Assembly: GCF_901709675.1 (NCBI RefSeq)
Contig: NC_051100.1
Span: forward strand, 12,258,286-12,322,285
DNA from: Syngnathus acus
Lineage: Eukaryota > Chordata > Actinopteri > Syngnathiformes > Syngnathidae
DNA length: 64,000 nucleotides
Direction: 5' to 3'
In this document: positions 1-12,748 of the stretch, one piece after another
How the letters are laid out: each line of letters opens with the position of its first letter
Position numbering within the stretch: the first letter of the stretch is position 1
Position numbers and translations under genes: made by a program
Notes under the pieces: generated by a model
Database searches by the model: none
Told to the model about the DNA's origin: nothing
The model's input: the letters and a program-made list of their open reading frames with translations, nothing else

Positions 1-300
1 TGGTGGGGGTTCTGTCACGTGCTGGCGTCACCTGCGACACGACCACGCCCCTCCTGTCAGCGGAATCGCCGCCACCTGCCGCGGGGTCATTGACAGTGCT
101 ATATCAGCGCTGCCAGCGCAGACCCGTGTGTCAGCCTGTCCCATGATGCTGCTTTGCTCATCCGTCCCTGTAAGCCTGACTCGCTTAACTATTTTGGTAT
201 TCCCGCAGAATTGCCTGTCCGCCCCAGCCAGATCGCCGCTCCAGCGCCCGCTATTCCCATCTTTCCCCACAATAAAGTCTCTGTCGCTACGCACTTGGCT
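1..300. other. Unassigned sequence left of a LINE fragment
   Basis: No host exon is recognised. A run near 263-280 contains AATAAAG in a pyrimidine-rich context, like a polyadenylation region of an inserted element, but no boundaries are visible. It probably belongs to repeat DNA upstream of the LINE fragment. Confidence 0.3.
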
Positions 301-1430
301 GTACTGTCTGCTCCCTTACACATTGCTGTTCTCCATTTACATTAATGATGTAGTCAAGTATGTCGGCAGTTCAAAGATCCACCTTTATGCTGATGATACT
401 ATCCTATACTCTGAAGGTCCTTCTCTCCATTCTGCAGCATCCTCATTACAATTTAGCTTCACCTCCGTTGAACAATATTTCCATAATCTCCATCTCTTTC
501 TTAACACTAAGAAAACCAAATGCATAATTTTTAACCGGTCTCGTGCTCCCAACAATACCCCTAAAATATTTTGAGCAGATGGCACTGAACTCGAGTTTGT
601 AAATTGTTACAAATATCTTGGTTAATGGTTGGACTCGTCCCTCTCCTTCACTACCCACATAAACACCTACAGTCAAAAGTCAAATCTCGTCTTAGCTTCC
701 TCTATCGCAATAAGGCCTCCTTCAGCCGTGCCGCTAGACACTCTCTTGTCAAAATGAACATCCTGCCCATTTTTGATTATGGCGACGCCATCTATAGGAT
801 GGCATCCCACTCCACTCTCAATAAGCTGGACCCTCTTCACCACTACGCTATCCGCTTCGCCACAGGTGCGCACTTCTCCACTCACCACTGGGATTTGCAT
901 AAATTAATTGATTGGACATCACTCCACACTCGACGGCTTCACCATTGGTTTTACCTCATTTACAAATCCATACTCGGGATGTCACCTCCCTATCTCTCCT
1001 CCCTCCTGCACCGTCATCATTGTTCCCTCAATCTAAGGTCCAGTAATCTTATTAAATTTACCATACCCAAAGTACGTACAGTTTTCGGTCGAAACTCCTT
1101 CCGTTTCTCTGCAGCTTATGATTGGAATACTATGCAAAATACCCTTAAATTCACTGTCATCACATCATTTACAGTTTTCAAACAAAAATTGCAACAACCT
1201 CCTCTTGCAGCTGTTAGTTTAAATATGTTGTTATATTGTATAGTTTTATTGTTCTTGGTTGTTGTTCTTTATTTTTGATTGTGTATGTATATAACCTTGT
1301 TTTATGTGTTTATTTTTTAGCACTCCATCCCCCACCCTCCTCAAAGAGCCATTGTTCTTTGGGTCAGGCCGCAGTTGTAAAAGGGAACTTGTTCTTAATT
1401 GTTTGCCTGGGTAAATAAAGGTTAAATAAT
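300..1430 (+). mobile_element. 5'-truncated L2/CR1-type non-LTR retrotransposon (RT to 3' end)
   Basis: The translation at 320-574 holds the reverse transcriptase motif YADDT within SKIHLYADDTILYS, and 604-1278 holds the C-terminal region (LDPLHHYAIRFATGAHF...). The two frames are separated by a stop and shifts, so the copy is dead. The 3' end CTGGGTAAATAAAGGTTAAATAA is the typical tail of fish L2-like elements. It lies downstream of the ldb3 exons seen here. Confidence 0.8.
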
Positions 1431-2505
1431 TTCAGAAAAATAACAAAATGAGGCCACCTGTTAGTAGCACCATATCACTGCAAATTAACAAAACTCAACC
1501 AGCCCAGTTCAGCAGCTCCTTCCTGGCGACACATGCCGTGCAACGTTAAAGTCGGCGCTGCCATGACAACATAAACACACACACACTTGATACTTGATGC
1601 GCTCGGCACGATGATACTAACTTGGGAACAGAGGGACTGAAAACCTGGTTTTGGCCATGGGCAGAGGAGGAAAGCGGCCAGCCAATATGAGGACGATGAA
1701 GAGAGAGAACATTAGTCACATGACATCACTTTCAGTTTGTGGGAAGAGGAGGAAGAGGAGGATGACGAGGAGGAAGGGGCTCCAGTAGGTGATCTTACGG
1801 AGGAGAAAGGTGAGTGACCTCATGAGAAATTACGATATGTGCTGCTTCTCTGCAAGAGTGCCCAACAAACCCGAATGACTGAAAGGGCTCCACACAGATA
1901 TGAGAAGGTTCTACTTTTAATTAGCGGCATTGATTCAAAACTCCAAATGGCGGACAGAAGCAGCTCAAAATGTTGCTATTCATTCCTTGCATCCGGCTTG
2001 TGGACAAACACAACGAATGAGCCTGAAACTCGGCCCTGGTGGGGCTTGACAAGGTTGGACTGAAGTCAAGCGACAAGGAGGGCTCATCAATCAAGCCTTT
2101 GGTCAAATGTCTTGCGTGTCCAAGGGAGCGAGCGGGCAACCGGCTGCTCCCAGCCAAAGGCATGCTGGGCAATGGAGTCGGAGCTCTGTTGCACAATGTC
2201 CCCACTAGCGCTCACCTCCAAACAGTCAACAGGGGACACCCTCGCTCCGAAAGCGGGCTGAGCAAACTGATCACAAATTCTTTCTGTCTCATCTTGGAAT
2301 CTAAATTCTTTCGTCCAGTCAACAGTCAGTCTTGTTATATTAGTGGCCCTTTTTTCCCTAAAGGTGATTAATCAAAATTAATTTCTTTCTTAGACTCTTT
2401 AATTAAATAAATTAATAGTATTAATATAATACGAAAATGCCGGTCCAATAAGTTTTTTAAATTAATTGATATTGATTGAATTCTTTGCAAATAATGAATT
2501 GAACA
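1431..2505. other. No recognised feature
   Basis: Likely ldb3 intron. There is a purine-rich GAGGAAGAGGAGGATGACGA tract around 1,743-1,800 and an AT-rich stretch near 2,390-2,500. No exon with flanking splice sites could be supported. Confidence 0.4.
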
Positions 2506-2509
2506 AGCA

Positions 2510-2835
2510 TACCATCCATCCACCCATCAATCATCCCGCTTATCCGGGGGAGGGGCATTCCCAGGAAACAATGTCATGTCCTGGCTCGCCCCTGGGGTCT
2601 CTTTAATTTTCCTCCCACGAGCCTTGACGGACAGCCTCCCTTACTGCCTGTGTCCTCCGGCGGGTTCGGGGGTTGCCGCCACAACCGAGCAGCTTACAGC
2701 TGCAGCTCCGGTCGGCCGCCTCAACATGGAGGCAAGGAACACTCCGACTCAATGTCCTGGGATGGACTCCAGAGCACGGGCGAGCCTCGTGAGCATAAGC
2801 GCTTCAGGAAATGGATGGGTGGATGAAATGAACCA
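2510..2835 (-). mobile_element. Rearranged Rex3 fragment joined to a SINE-type tail
   Basis: Starts with (CCAT)n and CCGCTTATCCGG, the reverse complement of a Rex3 3' end. It then jumps to a segment matching the internal Rex3 sequence near 43,570 (GGGTTCGGGGGTTGCCGCC...) and ends with a GCTTCAGGAAATGGATGG tail in the opposite sense. It is internally deleted and chimeric. Confidence 0.6.
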
Positions 2836-3024
2836 TTTTACAAATGTATTTTCTTTTTTTCCAATCCTGTGTCCATATGTCAAATCAAAAGTGGAAGTTG
2901 AGCACCAAGATTTGCCCACCCTGCTTTCATTTTGACAGCAAATGTTCTGAAGCTCTTGCTTTTTGCCTTCACCGCCATGTTTGAATGATTTTGTTGTTAC
3001 TGTCCCCCCATTCTGGCTACGTAC

Positions 3025-3108
3025 CCCGCGGGGAGGCCTGCCTGAATGGCCGCCATCTCCCTCAGAGTTTCCTCTGAGTACAGGCCGACGGGCGAATTAT
3101 ACTGCTTC
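3025..3108 (-). CDS. ldb3: ldb3 ZM-motif exon
   Basis: Acceptor CCCACAG precedes G-AAG-CAG, giving KQYNSPVGLYSEETLREMAA; donor GTACGT follows at 3024. This is the ZASP-like (ZM) motif that supports alpha-actinin binding. The exon starts with one base completing a codon, so it can splice directly from the phase-2 donor at 5383 or through intervening phase-2 exons, which I could not find. Downstream exons, including LIM domains if present, must lie beyond the left edge. Confidence 0.85.
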
Positions 3109-5383
3109 CTGTGGGCGGGGCTGCCAGCCGATTGGGCAGGCCCCGGTGAGCCGCCTCGGACTGGCGGGCGACCGTTCACCTGAGACCACGGCCAGGGAGG
3201 AGACGAGCAGAAGAGGGTCCATCAATTAAATTCTGTTCTAAACTATGTTTGAAGTTACCACTAGGGAGCAGCATCAGGTTGTGCGACAGAAAATATAAGT
3301 GACCCTAACATGTAGCGCAGTGGTTCTCAAAAAGGGGTCCCCGGCGAGCCGTCGCTCGGGCGTCTACAAATATTTTGCAACTCATCTCATTCTGATGTCT
3401 GCTGGTTTGAAAAAGTGCATATCGCCCTATTGGAACAGGCGTATCAATTAAGCACCAATACGACGTCACTTTATGAATCAATTTTGACAGGAATAAATTA
3501 TTTTTGAAAAATATTGTTTTTGGAAAATAAGCCCCCCCACCCCAGAATAAAAGGCACAATATGAGGATTAAAAAAATTTGGAAATTCACTTGGTAAGTCT
3601 GTCTTCCAAAATTCTTAAATTTGTACTTGAATATTATTACCGGTTAGCTTTGAAAAATACTACTTCATTATAACGACTCCTCATTTAAATCGTAAAATGA
3701 CAAATTCTTCTCTTTCAATTCCGAAAACATTTACAATGAGCTCGTTGGGATGAAGAAGGGGAAACATGCGACCCAGAAGGGGTTCTGGGAGCCCCAAAGT
3801 TTGAGAAGCTCTGTATGAGGATTATTGCCAAATTCATTTTGATGTTGTAAGTCTCGTTTTGACAATGTTGTCTGCTTTGGGAGGCAGAAAGTCCCATTTG
3901 AGGGCAAGAGAATTGTGATGCGCTGTGGGAAAGCTCACCTGCTGGTGAGGGATTATTGGAACACTGGCGTCGATTCTTGGCGTTGGCATAACAGGACGCT
4001 TCGCCCTTTACAGAGAGGGACAAATGTTCATTTGACATGCTGCAAATGCTAAACGTCATGCTACAATGTGACAGTACAAATAAATTCATGACTTCATTTG
4101 CTCCCTCCTACGCCTCCCTCTAGGTTGTTGCAAGTCACTTGTTTGATTTTTGAGGGGCCAACAAACATCTTCATCTCCACATGCTCGCAACGCTCTTGCT
4201 GCGGGAGGTCAAAATCCATCGTCATTGCGTCTTATCTGCATCACCCGCAGCGCTGGTGCTCAGTTATGAGACAGCGCTCAGCGTGCACCGGCCGACATTC
4301 ATTTCCTCAGTCAACTTATCAGATCTTATCTGTTGGGGGGAAAAAAACAAATCTTTGGGGCAACGAGGGGTCCACGTCTACATCCGTGCTCCTGCCCTCT
4401 TGAAGGAGCATTTATTAATTATATGCACAAAAAAAAAAACAAAAAAAAAACAGAGTCTCCACAAGAGACATCAATCTTAACACAGCTTCCCTCAACATCC
4501 AATGCAACATTTTTGGCTCATATACGTCCTTTGGGTACCCCCACCTTGTTTTTTCTTTTTTTTAATAAACGTTACGTACAGAGAGTCGAAGGTTCCCAAC
4601 ATAGTGCAACATCGGGCACGATGCCTTTGGCAACTGACTTTGTTATCGATCGCCTTCCACCGCGGGCTCCTTTCTCATCATAAGCAAAATGAAAATATGA
4701 AAATAATTCCACTCATGTTTCTTAGTCACAGGTTGCTTTCTTTGAAAATGTTTGCCAGGGAGGCCACAAAGGTGGCTCGATATAGCGAGCAAATTGCTTT
4801 TGGAAGCGCTTTACTCTAGTGGGTGGGTCATGTGACGTCTTTTCCCCCCAGGATCAACTTCCAGGCATGCACAGAGACAACATCTTCATATCTGCTCACA
4901 TCTTTGGGCTGTATATTACTACTGTATTATTACTTTTCTTTTCTTCTTGAAATAATATTTGGTGGAAATGAAAAGCGAGCTGTTTGAGAAATATTTCAAC
5001 AGCTTTAGTTCAAAACGTTTGGTGGAAGCATTTTTTTTTAATACTGCCACAATGTGTACGCACAGTATTTTTTGTGTTTTATATGAATTTGAGCGAGATC
5101 CGTTGAAAAACATATTGTATTGGACGAGTACAGTCATCGATGGCCCAGAAAAATAAATAAACGGCTGGATTCTGCGGGTAAAACGGTCCCTCTCTGTGGT
5201 AATTGGTGGCACACCCAGAGGTCTTGTTTTTTGGAGAGGGAGGCTATTTGCGGCTGGGTTCGGGCCCTGTGACTGTACGTTGCGTCTCTGTGTGATGGCG
5301 ATGTGGCGCTTCACCAGGTTTCATTTCAAAGGCACAGGCGGGTAAACACAAGACGTGTGGACCGGCGGACCGTTCGCACTTAC
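3109..5383. other. ldb3 intron, no further exon recognised
   Basis: Contains A-rich tracts near 4,430-4,450 and 5,030. I searched the minus strand for the expected phase-2 exons encoding the proline-rich linker and found none with supporting splice sites. Confidence 0.4.
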
Positions 5384-5535
5384 TTGGTCATGGTGAGTGC
5401 CAGATTGTAGTTGGCCATCTTGATCTTGTTCTGGGCCTCCAGGTGGGTCATACCCTCCGTGCTCACACCGTCAATGGCCATGATGACGTCGCCCTGGACC
5501 AGGTTGGCGTGTGCCGCCTTGCTACCCGGCGTGAT
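5384..5535 (-). CDS. ldb3: ldb3 second coding exon: C-terminal half of PDZ domain
   Basis: The exon begins [20 protein letters not shown] after a CAG acceptor and runs through [20 protein letters not shown] to the donor GTAAGT at 5383 (phase 2). Together with 9570-9665 it completes an 83-residue PDZ domain. The [15 protein letters not shown] stretch separates LDB3 from PDLIM1, 3 and 4. The 4-kb intron between the two exons contains a Tc1-in-hAT nested insertion. Confidence 0.92.
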
Positions 5536-5647
5536 CTGGACAAAATCGCAGGCAAACATGAATCGGTAAGCATCGCTTAAGATCAAGAGAAGAGAGCGTC
5601 CAGGTGTGACTTGTGGTCAACAGCAGTGATCTTATTGCTTTCCCTCG

Positions 5648-5735
5648 AGATGAGGCAGACAAAGTGGCTGGGGAGAGGCAATTCTGGGATTCCCTCAATT
5701 TGGATAAGCGTTTGAGAATGGGTGGATGATCCTAA
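5648..5735 (+). repeat. Degenerate Rex3 3'-tail remnant
   Basis: AAGTGGCTGGGGAGAGGCAA followed by TGGGATTCCCTC and GGATAAGCG parallels the 3' end of the full Rex3 copy at 45,447-45,520. It is about 90 bp and heavily deleted. Confidence 0.5.
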
Positions 5736-6248
5736 AGACTGTATTGCATACTGCAAATGACCCAAATGATGTCACAAAATCTGTGTGGAACTTCAAAGGT
5801 TCAGCTCCTGGTGCTTGGAGCCGAATGAGTGTTTCTGAGTAGACTAAAAATATCTGTAATATCTGTGGAGGTTAGCTTGACCATCTTAAAGTAACGACCC
5901 TGTGCACTTCTAAGAGTAGATGCTAACAGAGGAGCTAACTTATGAGACGTGTGTGTGTTGGCGGACCTTCAGTAGCTAAAAACAGCATTGTGCCTGTAAC
6001 AGTTGCACTATAACAGCGATGCTGTGCAGAGGAAGCTGCTCACCCTTGAGAATTCTCGATTCGGGTCCAGTACCGCCAAAAATTAAAGCTGCTATTCTGT
6101 AGAAATGTTGCAAGGCAAACTAATACCAAAAAAATGTTAAGCAAAAATTGAGCTTTGTAGATTTAAGTAAACAGGAGCTATTTAACTGGCACTTCCATCT
6201 GTTAGTTCATCAAATGGACCCTGATCCAACACTGCACACCATCTACAC

Positions 6249-7705
6249 CAGGGGTGTCAAACTAATTTTTTTCCTCAGGCCGTATCGTAGTCAGTTTCTT
6301 TCGGAGGACCTATATGACTGTCAACCCAAATAAATGTATTAACACCTCATAATATACAGGACTGTCTCAGAAAATTAGAATATTAGTAGAATAAGTTCTT
6401 TATTTTCTGTAATGCAATTAAAAAAAAAAAAACGTCATACATTCTGGATTCATTACTAATCAACTGAAATATTGCAAGCCTTTTATTATTTTAATATTGC
6501 TGATTATGGCTTATAGCTTAAGAAAACTCAAATATCCTATCTCAAAAAATTAGAACATTTGCTCAGACCAAGTGAAAAAAAAAGATTTATAACAGCAAAA
6601 AAAAAATCAAACATTTGAACATGTCCATTGGCTCCCCAAACCATCGCTGACTGTTGGAACTTCACACTGGATTTCAAGCAACTTGGATTTTGCTCTTTTC
6701 CAGCTTTTGTCCAGTCTCTGGTGCCTTGACTTCCAAATGAAATACAAAACTTGCTTTCGTCAGAAAAGAGGACTTTGGACCACTCTGGAACTGTCCAGTG
6801 CTTCTTTTCCATAGCCCAAGTCAGACGCTTCTTCCGTTGTCTTGAGTTCAGAAGTGGCTTGACCATGGGAATACGGCTATTGTAGGCCATTTTCCGGACA
6901 CGTCTATGAACAGTGGCTTTTGATACCTGGACTCCAACTTCAGTTCACTGTCTTTAAAGCTCCCCCAAATTCTGGAAGCGACTCTTCTTCACAATGCTGT
7001 TAAGGCTGCGGTCATCTCTCTTGGTTGTGCAGCGTTTCCTGCCACATTTCCCCCTTCCAACAGACTTTTTGTGGATGTGCTTTGAAACTGCACTCTGTGA
7101 ACAGCTTGCTCTTTGAGAAATCTTTTTGTGTCTTACCCTCCTGATGACGGGTGTCAATGATGGTCCTCTGGACAGAAGTCAGATCAGCAGTCTTCCCCAG
7201 ACTTGTGATTTAGTTTACTGAACCAAGCTGAGTGTTTTTCAAGGCTCAGGAAGCCCTTGCAGGTGTTTCGAGTTAATTAGACCATTCAAGTGCTTGGTTG
7301 AATACCCTACTAGTATACTTATTCATGATATTCTAATATTTTGAGATAGGATATTTGAGTTTTCTTAAGCTGTATGCCATAATCAACAATATTAAAATAA
7401 TAAAAGGCTTGCAATATTTCAGTTGATTTGTAATGAATCCAGAATGTATGACATTTTTGGTTTTTTAATTGCATTACAGAAAATAAAGAACTTTATCACA
7501 ATATTCTAATTTTCTGAGACAATCCTGTATACAGTATAAGCTACAAAACAAAATGACAACTCATTTTCTAATCAGACTAGTAAAAACTGGTCCCCAAAAA
7601 AATTTGCAACTTTAGTAATTTGATGCATGATTTGTCTTCGTGGGCCACATAAAATGACGTGGCATCTCTACATCTGGTCCCCGGGCCTTGAGTTTAACAC
7701 CCGTG
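6249..7705. mobile_element. hAT-type MITE interrupted by a Tc1 element
   Basis: Left end CAGGGGTGTCAAACTAATTT and right end GGCCTTGAGTTTAACACCCGTG are imperfect terminal inverted repeats. They are flanked by 8-bp duplications ATCTACAC (6241-6248) and ACCTACAC (7706-7713), differing at one base. The two halves (6249-6354 and 7530-7705) are split by the Tc1 element, so the hAT inserted first. It lies in the first ldb3 intron. Confidence 0.8.
6357..7527 (-). mobile_element. Defective Tc1-like transposon with long inverted repeats, nested in a hAT MITE
   Basis: Begins CAGGACTGTCTCAGAAAATT and ends with its near-inverse, flanked by TA on both sides. The inverted repeats extend for roughly 200 bp. 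A minus-strand transposase remains as broken pieces: 6954-7157 (helix-turn-helix part) and 6537-6890 (containing VLFSDESKF with the first catalytic Asp). Frameshifts and stops make it non-functional. Confidence 0.88.
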
Positions 7706-7713
7706 ACCTACAC

Positions 7714-8780
7714 TATCATGAGATGTAGTGAAGGTAGTCCACTCTGCATCCAACGCAGCCTGATTAGAAAAAAAGTTGAGCATTTTTTGCAAAACGGGCA
7801 CATGACGCCGTGCACTTGTGGAACGCTGCAGACCACGACACCGGAGCAACGTCTAGATTCTGTTGTCTAGACCATCGAGACCAACCGACGCTTGGCGCTG
7901 AGAGTGAATCCGGATGGTTATATCAAAGCACCGAATTGCGAGACCCCAGAACTTTCTTATGCATCCAAATGCATCGCTAGAGCAGCTTTAACGTGGCAGA
8001 CTACATTTGACTCTGAATATGCTTTGACTTGGACATTGGGGAATGTTGCAGTCAGCTTCTGGCATGCAGCACTTCATCCTCACAAAAGAATCAGAAGTTG
8101 AGAACATCAGAGAGAAGTTGTTCAAACGTCAAGAACGTTCTCTTTTGCTTTAGGTGTTCAAAATAGAGTGGTGATCTTAAGTCAGTCGTTATCAACCGAG
8201 GACGGAATGCGTGCTCTGCAGAGGATGATGAGAGCGTCCGACACCAATCGTGGACGATTGAGTGGTACAGATTTGTTCTGTGTATTTGGCGCAGGCAGTC
8301 GCGTGGCGACATCATAGCGAACCAAAAGACCCCTGACAGTGTCGATTTCAAGTGTGTAAGGCTTACACACTTGAAATCGTACACCCACCCACGTTACCAC
8401 ACGTACATTAAACCTCTGTTGGCATCGCCACAGTTAGGAGTATCACACTCTTTTTATCGCACACCTCACACGTGTGCACATTATGCGTGTGTGTGTTCTA
8501 TTAGGGTTGGCTTTACACACTTTCACCCCAACCGGATGCAACACACACTCATATCCCTCGCTGCAGCAGCTTGTAATGTTGCACACCTGCATACACTCGA
8601 GCAGTTTGTTCTATGTTGTAACACATCTCCGTATGTTGAAAAGTCAAAGTTGCCAGATGAGCAGAGCATCGCGACTCAGGGCTTTCGACTTCGTCTATTC
8701 CGAGCGCACGTAAAACCAACACCGCTTCCACTTTTAGGCCTGCGCAGATCCGCTTTCGGCTTCCCTGGATAAATGCTGGC
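7714..8780. other. ldb3 first intron, no feature recognised
   Basis: No coding or repeat signature that I can support. A short inverted pair around 8,345-8,375 (GTGTAAG...CTTACAC) could form a small hairpin. Confidence 0.35.
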
Positions 8781-8785
8781 AGCTG

Positions 8786-8868
8786 CCCCCCCCCGCCCCC
8801 CCCGCCCCACCCAGCCCCAGAGACACACACACACACACAGACACACACACACAGACACACACACACAG
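8786..8868. repeat. Poly-C/CG tract followed by (CA)n microsatellite
   Basis: A C-rich run with single G interruptions (8,787-8,812) is followed by CA repeats interrupted by AGAC at 8,819-8,868. It lies in the first ldb3 intron. Confidence 0.9.
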
Positions 8869-9569
8869 TACCCCACCCAGACAACTCACTTGTGTCCCCA
8901 AAAGACTTCTGTCCTCAGGACCCCATGTGGCAAGCAATGAGCAAGCATTTTTTTTTATCTCATCCTGTGTACGTTGTGAGCACTCACAAAGGGTGGGACA
9001 GAACCAATAAGAACCAACCACGGTTTATTGAACACTGAACTGAGCCAATCTGAGTTGATTCCCAAGAAGTCTTTGCACTAGGACTGCAACTCATTAGTTC
9101 AATCATAGCTTAATTCCCAATCAAATCATGAATTGAATTTCCCCGTTTCCTTCTTTAAAAAAAAGAAATGATTTCAAATTGCCAGTACAGGCAAAGCAAT
9201 AACCTAAACTGATTCAGTTATTAGCTTGGTCTGCAAAATCTGCAAAAATGTTGATCTTTCCTTGCCAGGTTACCCCTACAGAGAAGCTTCTTCTTATTCC
9301 TCCAAGATACCCAAATATTACCTGTTCTCCGCAGAGGATAAAGAATACATGCCAGTTCTCTGTGTTTTATTCTTGCTCGTTGTTGTGATGTGAGCTGAGT
9401 TACCGGCACCGTACAGCGCGCATATCTCAAGGTGAGAATTCAGCCAAACAATGGCTGGCATCTCTAAAACCTCGTCTGAAGGGTCACTCACTGCGCTGGA
9501 CTGGGCCATTAAAGCTCTTTCTGATTGTGAATCACATGAAGATGTACAAGAAGGTGAGCGTCATCTTAC

Positions 9570-9665
9570 CCGGGAGATGGTGAGCGGCATGTTGAAGTCC
9601 TTGCCTCCCTGCAGCCGGAAGCCCCAAGGTCCCGGGCCGGGCAGCGACACCGTGTATGAGCTCAT
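9570..9665 (-). CDS. ldb3: ldb3 (Cypher/ZASP) first coding exon: N-terminal half of PDZ domain
   Basis: ATG at 9665-9663 opens 32 codons beginning [20 protein letters not shown] and ending PLTISR, followed by donor [21 protein letters not shown] is the carboxylate-binding loop of the PDZ domain shared by LDB3 and PDLIM proteins; the exact wording is closest to LDB3. The protein sits at the muscle Z-disc, where the PDZ domain binds alpha-actinin-2. The phase-0 end joins the next exon at 5535. Confidence 0.9.
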
Positions 9666-12017
9666 GTTCCAAGCTGGGGAATGTTCCCTTTTCTTAAAAA
9701 TAAGGTAACAGCTTTTTCTTGTTGTTGTCTTGGCTCAGTGGTCTGAAACGGCCAGAGCGGGCGGACGCGAGGGCGGGCCAGGGGCCTCTGAGAGCACAAG
9801 AAGAAGATGTGAACACAACAAAAAAGTGTGAGGAAGTCGAGGAGGACTCGCCTGGTCGGACGGGTTGAAGTGACAGGCTAAGAATAGACACAGATAGTCG
9901 GTAGGCATTGTGCGGCATGGGGGGGTAACGGGGGGGCTGACTTATATGGCATGAAAGGGGACACCGGTTATGGCATGCTCGCCGTGATTCAGCTGCGCTA
10001 ATATAGACCTGCTTGGTTCTTGTAGAGGCCACCCATCCAGACCCCTACAGGGTCTCCCTACAGTGGACGAGGCTGTCAATAATTTAACACCAAAAAGGTC
10101 ACGCGTGAAGAGAATGGGCGTCATTACGGAAATGTCACACGGCCTATTAATGAGAGGTCGCCAGTCATAAAGCGGCAAAATAATCTTGAGTACAAAGAGA
10201 TTGACAGATTGTCATTGACAGCACTCCCGGTTTTTTGTTTCATTATGAACTTCAAATTCAGTATTGCTGAGTAGATGTTATTCCCTTTGTCAGAAATGAA
10301 GGAAAAGTCATCCTCTTAAATGAGCAGTCATTGTTTTATTAGAAATTTGGTGAATCAAAAGGACCACTGATATCGGTTACTTGGTATCTATCGGTGTTGA
10401 TGAGTCCTCAAGACTTTCGTACTAGAATGGTATCAAAAACGGTTACTCAAAAATCAAATGGCTTGGAGTCCGGTGCAAAATAAATAAATAATTGTGGCCA
10501 TCCCTAGTGGAAGATTGCTGTTTGTGTTATGATGTGTACCTCAAGGGGATCGGCCTCGTGAATGATGACCACAATCTGGAATTGTGCTTCAGTCGTGGTC
10601 CCGGTTAAAAAAGGCCCCAATTTCATCCGTCTTAGACTCATTCTGCCTTCATGATCTCCACGAAAAACTTTGGTTGATGGTCAATAGACCACCCGGGTAA
10701 AAATGCTTCTTGAATAATGCCAAAATTATGATTTTGCGGCGAGACCCAAAGGTTGGTTCACGGGATCTCACTGCTGTGCTTGTTAAGCGATTTGCTGGCT
10801 TTTGTCACTCGGCCACAACAAGCAGTCGCACCTGTGACCTTAATGGCTTTTTATTTTGGCAGCCGCCAACAACAGGTGGGCACGCACGAAGCCCAACCGT
10901 CAGCATGCCTCGCCTGAGCGGTTTCTGTCAAACATATAATGTTACTATAGTTATTTTTCCTTAATGTGTGTTTTTATTTTCTATTATATCATTACTTTTA
11001 TTACCTAAGAGAAGCTTTGCACTGAAGAAGTTTTTTTGTTTGTTTTATTAAAATAGTGCTGTGAGGTGCAAATAATGATTTGGTGAACAATGTTAACAAT
11101 TATTAGTCTCTCAAATAGTCACAATTAGTTGTAAATTAATCAATTAATTACCGTACCTGGAGGTTTGCTTTCTACATCAAAAACATTAGCGAAGTTCAAT
11201 ACCACTTTTTTCTAAAACAAATACAAGTTTGAGTATTACAGTATTATACGTATTACAATCACCAATATTGAATTACTTCTAGTAATTTTTTGATACATAC
11301 AATTTCATTTCAACGCAGTGACAAAACATTATGAACAAATAAGGCCGCTACCAGTTCAATAGAGCTAGGTCGTTATCAGTACTCAATCATCTCTAAAAAA
11401 AAAAAATAAAAAAAAAATCCATAAATGATGGCAGTTTTCTAGGGGCACTAATGGATTCATGGCCTTTCAATTTATTTTAATGAGGTAACTTGATTTTCAT
11501 ATGCAAGGGAATAAAATTAGAAAAAGCGGTCATGGAACGAACTGGCAAGTCGAGGTGCCACTGTTTCTTGCATACCCAATAACTTTTTTAAATCTGTTCT
11601 ACATATGACATGGACCATCTGTTCGTTTTAAATCAAATGGATTTCTTTAGCTACCATAGTCCTAAGAATGTATGTGTGTGCGTGTGTGTGAAACATAGCA
11701 GCTAATAGGCCACCAGTAGGCTATCAGCGTCTAAGTTTAGACACTTTTGTCACAGGCAGGAATGTCGCCAATGTTGCCTGGTGGAGCGATACTGTATCTC
11801 GGCCGAGATGCAAGGGGCCTGCCGGAGGGAACATTGGAGATAGTTCCCAAAAAGATCCCATTGCTGGGGATGGTTTTACACTCACAAACAACACAAAGAC
11901 ACACTGCAGTGCACACAATTTCTTGCGGCTTCTTGCTTAAAGATCAGAGCAATAAATCATAGACACATCTGAAAATTCCTGTCTGTTAACTTAAACAAAT
12001 TCTGAAGGACACTTATA
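9666..12017. other. Intergenic region between opn4 and ldb3, no gene recognised
   Basis: About 2.3 kb upstream of the ldb3 start codon. It would hold the ldb3 promoter and any 5' non-coding exons, but no TATA box or clear promoter motif could be assigned. A-rich tracts occur at 11,395-11,418. Confidence 0.4.
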
Positions 12018-12030
12018 AAGTGTGAACTAT

Positions 12031-12396
12031 CCATCCATCCATCCATTTTCTGAACCGCTTAGTCCCCACGGGGGTCGCGGGAGTGCTGGAGCCTATCCCA
12101 GCCGTCATCGGGCAGTAGGCGGGGGACACCCTGAACCGGTTGCCAGCCAATCGCAGGGCACACAGAGACAAACAACCATTTGCACTCGCACTCAATCCTA
12201 GGGACAATTTTGAGTCTTCAATCGGCCTACCAAGCATGTTTTTGGGATGTGGGAGGAAACCGGAGTGCCCGGAGAAAACCCACGCGGGCCCGGGGAGAAC
12301 ATGCAAACTCCACACAGGGAGGGCCGGAGGTGGAATCGAACCCGCACCCTCCTAACTGTGAGGCGGACGTGCTACCCGGTGCGCCACCGAGCCGCC
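12031..12396 (-). mobile_element. tRNA-derived SINE with 13-bp target-site duplication
   Basis: On the minus strand the head reads GGCTCGGTGGCGCACCGGGT, then AGCACG, with a B-box-like GGTTCGATTCC about 45 bp on: a tRNA-like RNA polymerase III promoter. A conserved body follows and the tail is (TGGA)n. The copy is bounded by AAGTGTGAACTAT at 12,018-12,030 and 12,397-12,409, so the insertion is fairly young. Confidence 0.85.
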
Positions 12397-12421
12397 AAGT
12401 GTGAACTATTCTTCCTTTAAT

Positions 12422-12545
12422 ACAGTGGTTCCCAAAGTGGGCGGTACCGCCCCCCTGGGGGCGGTGGAAAGATCTGGGGGGGCGGTGAGGAAGAAAGGGG
12501 CGGTAGGGGGGCGGTAGGGGGGCGGCAGTCGATTTGTACACAACA
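12422..12545 (+). mobile_element. hAT-like end fragment
   Basis: CAGTGGTTCCCAAAGTGGG followed by a G-rich GGGGCGGTA tandem motif resembles the left terminus of a common vertebrate hAT MITE. No matching right end was found. Confidence 0.45.
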
Positions 12546-12748
12546 CGCCGCTCTGGCCCAGTCAGATCCGACAGCATAGACTACAAAAGCAAAAGCTCAG
12601 GTTTGTAGTTTCAAGCTTGTAATGTTCAGAATTTTATCTTATAATAAAAACCGCATTCTGGCGGTCAACATCATCTTGAGTTCAAGTCAACATGAAATTG
12701 GGGACTCGCCAGAACGCGCCGTGTTGTGTTGTGTTGAGCTGGTTAGGG

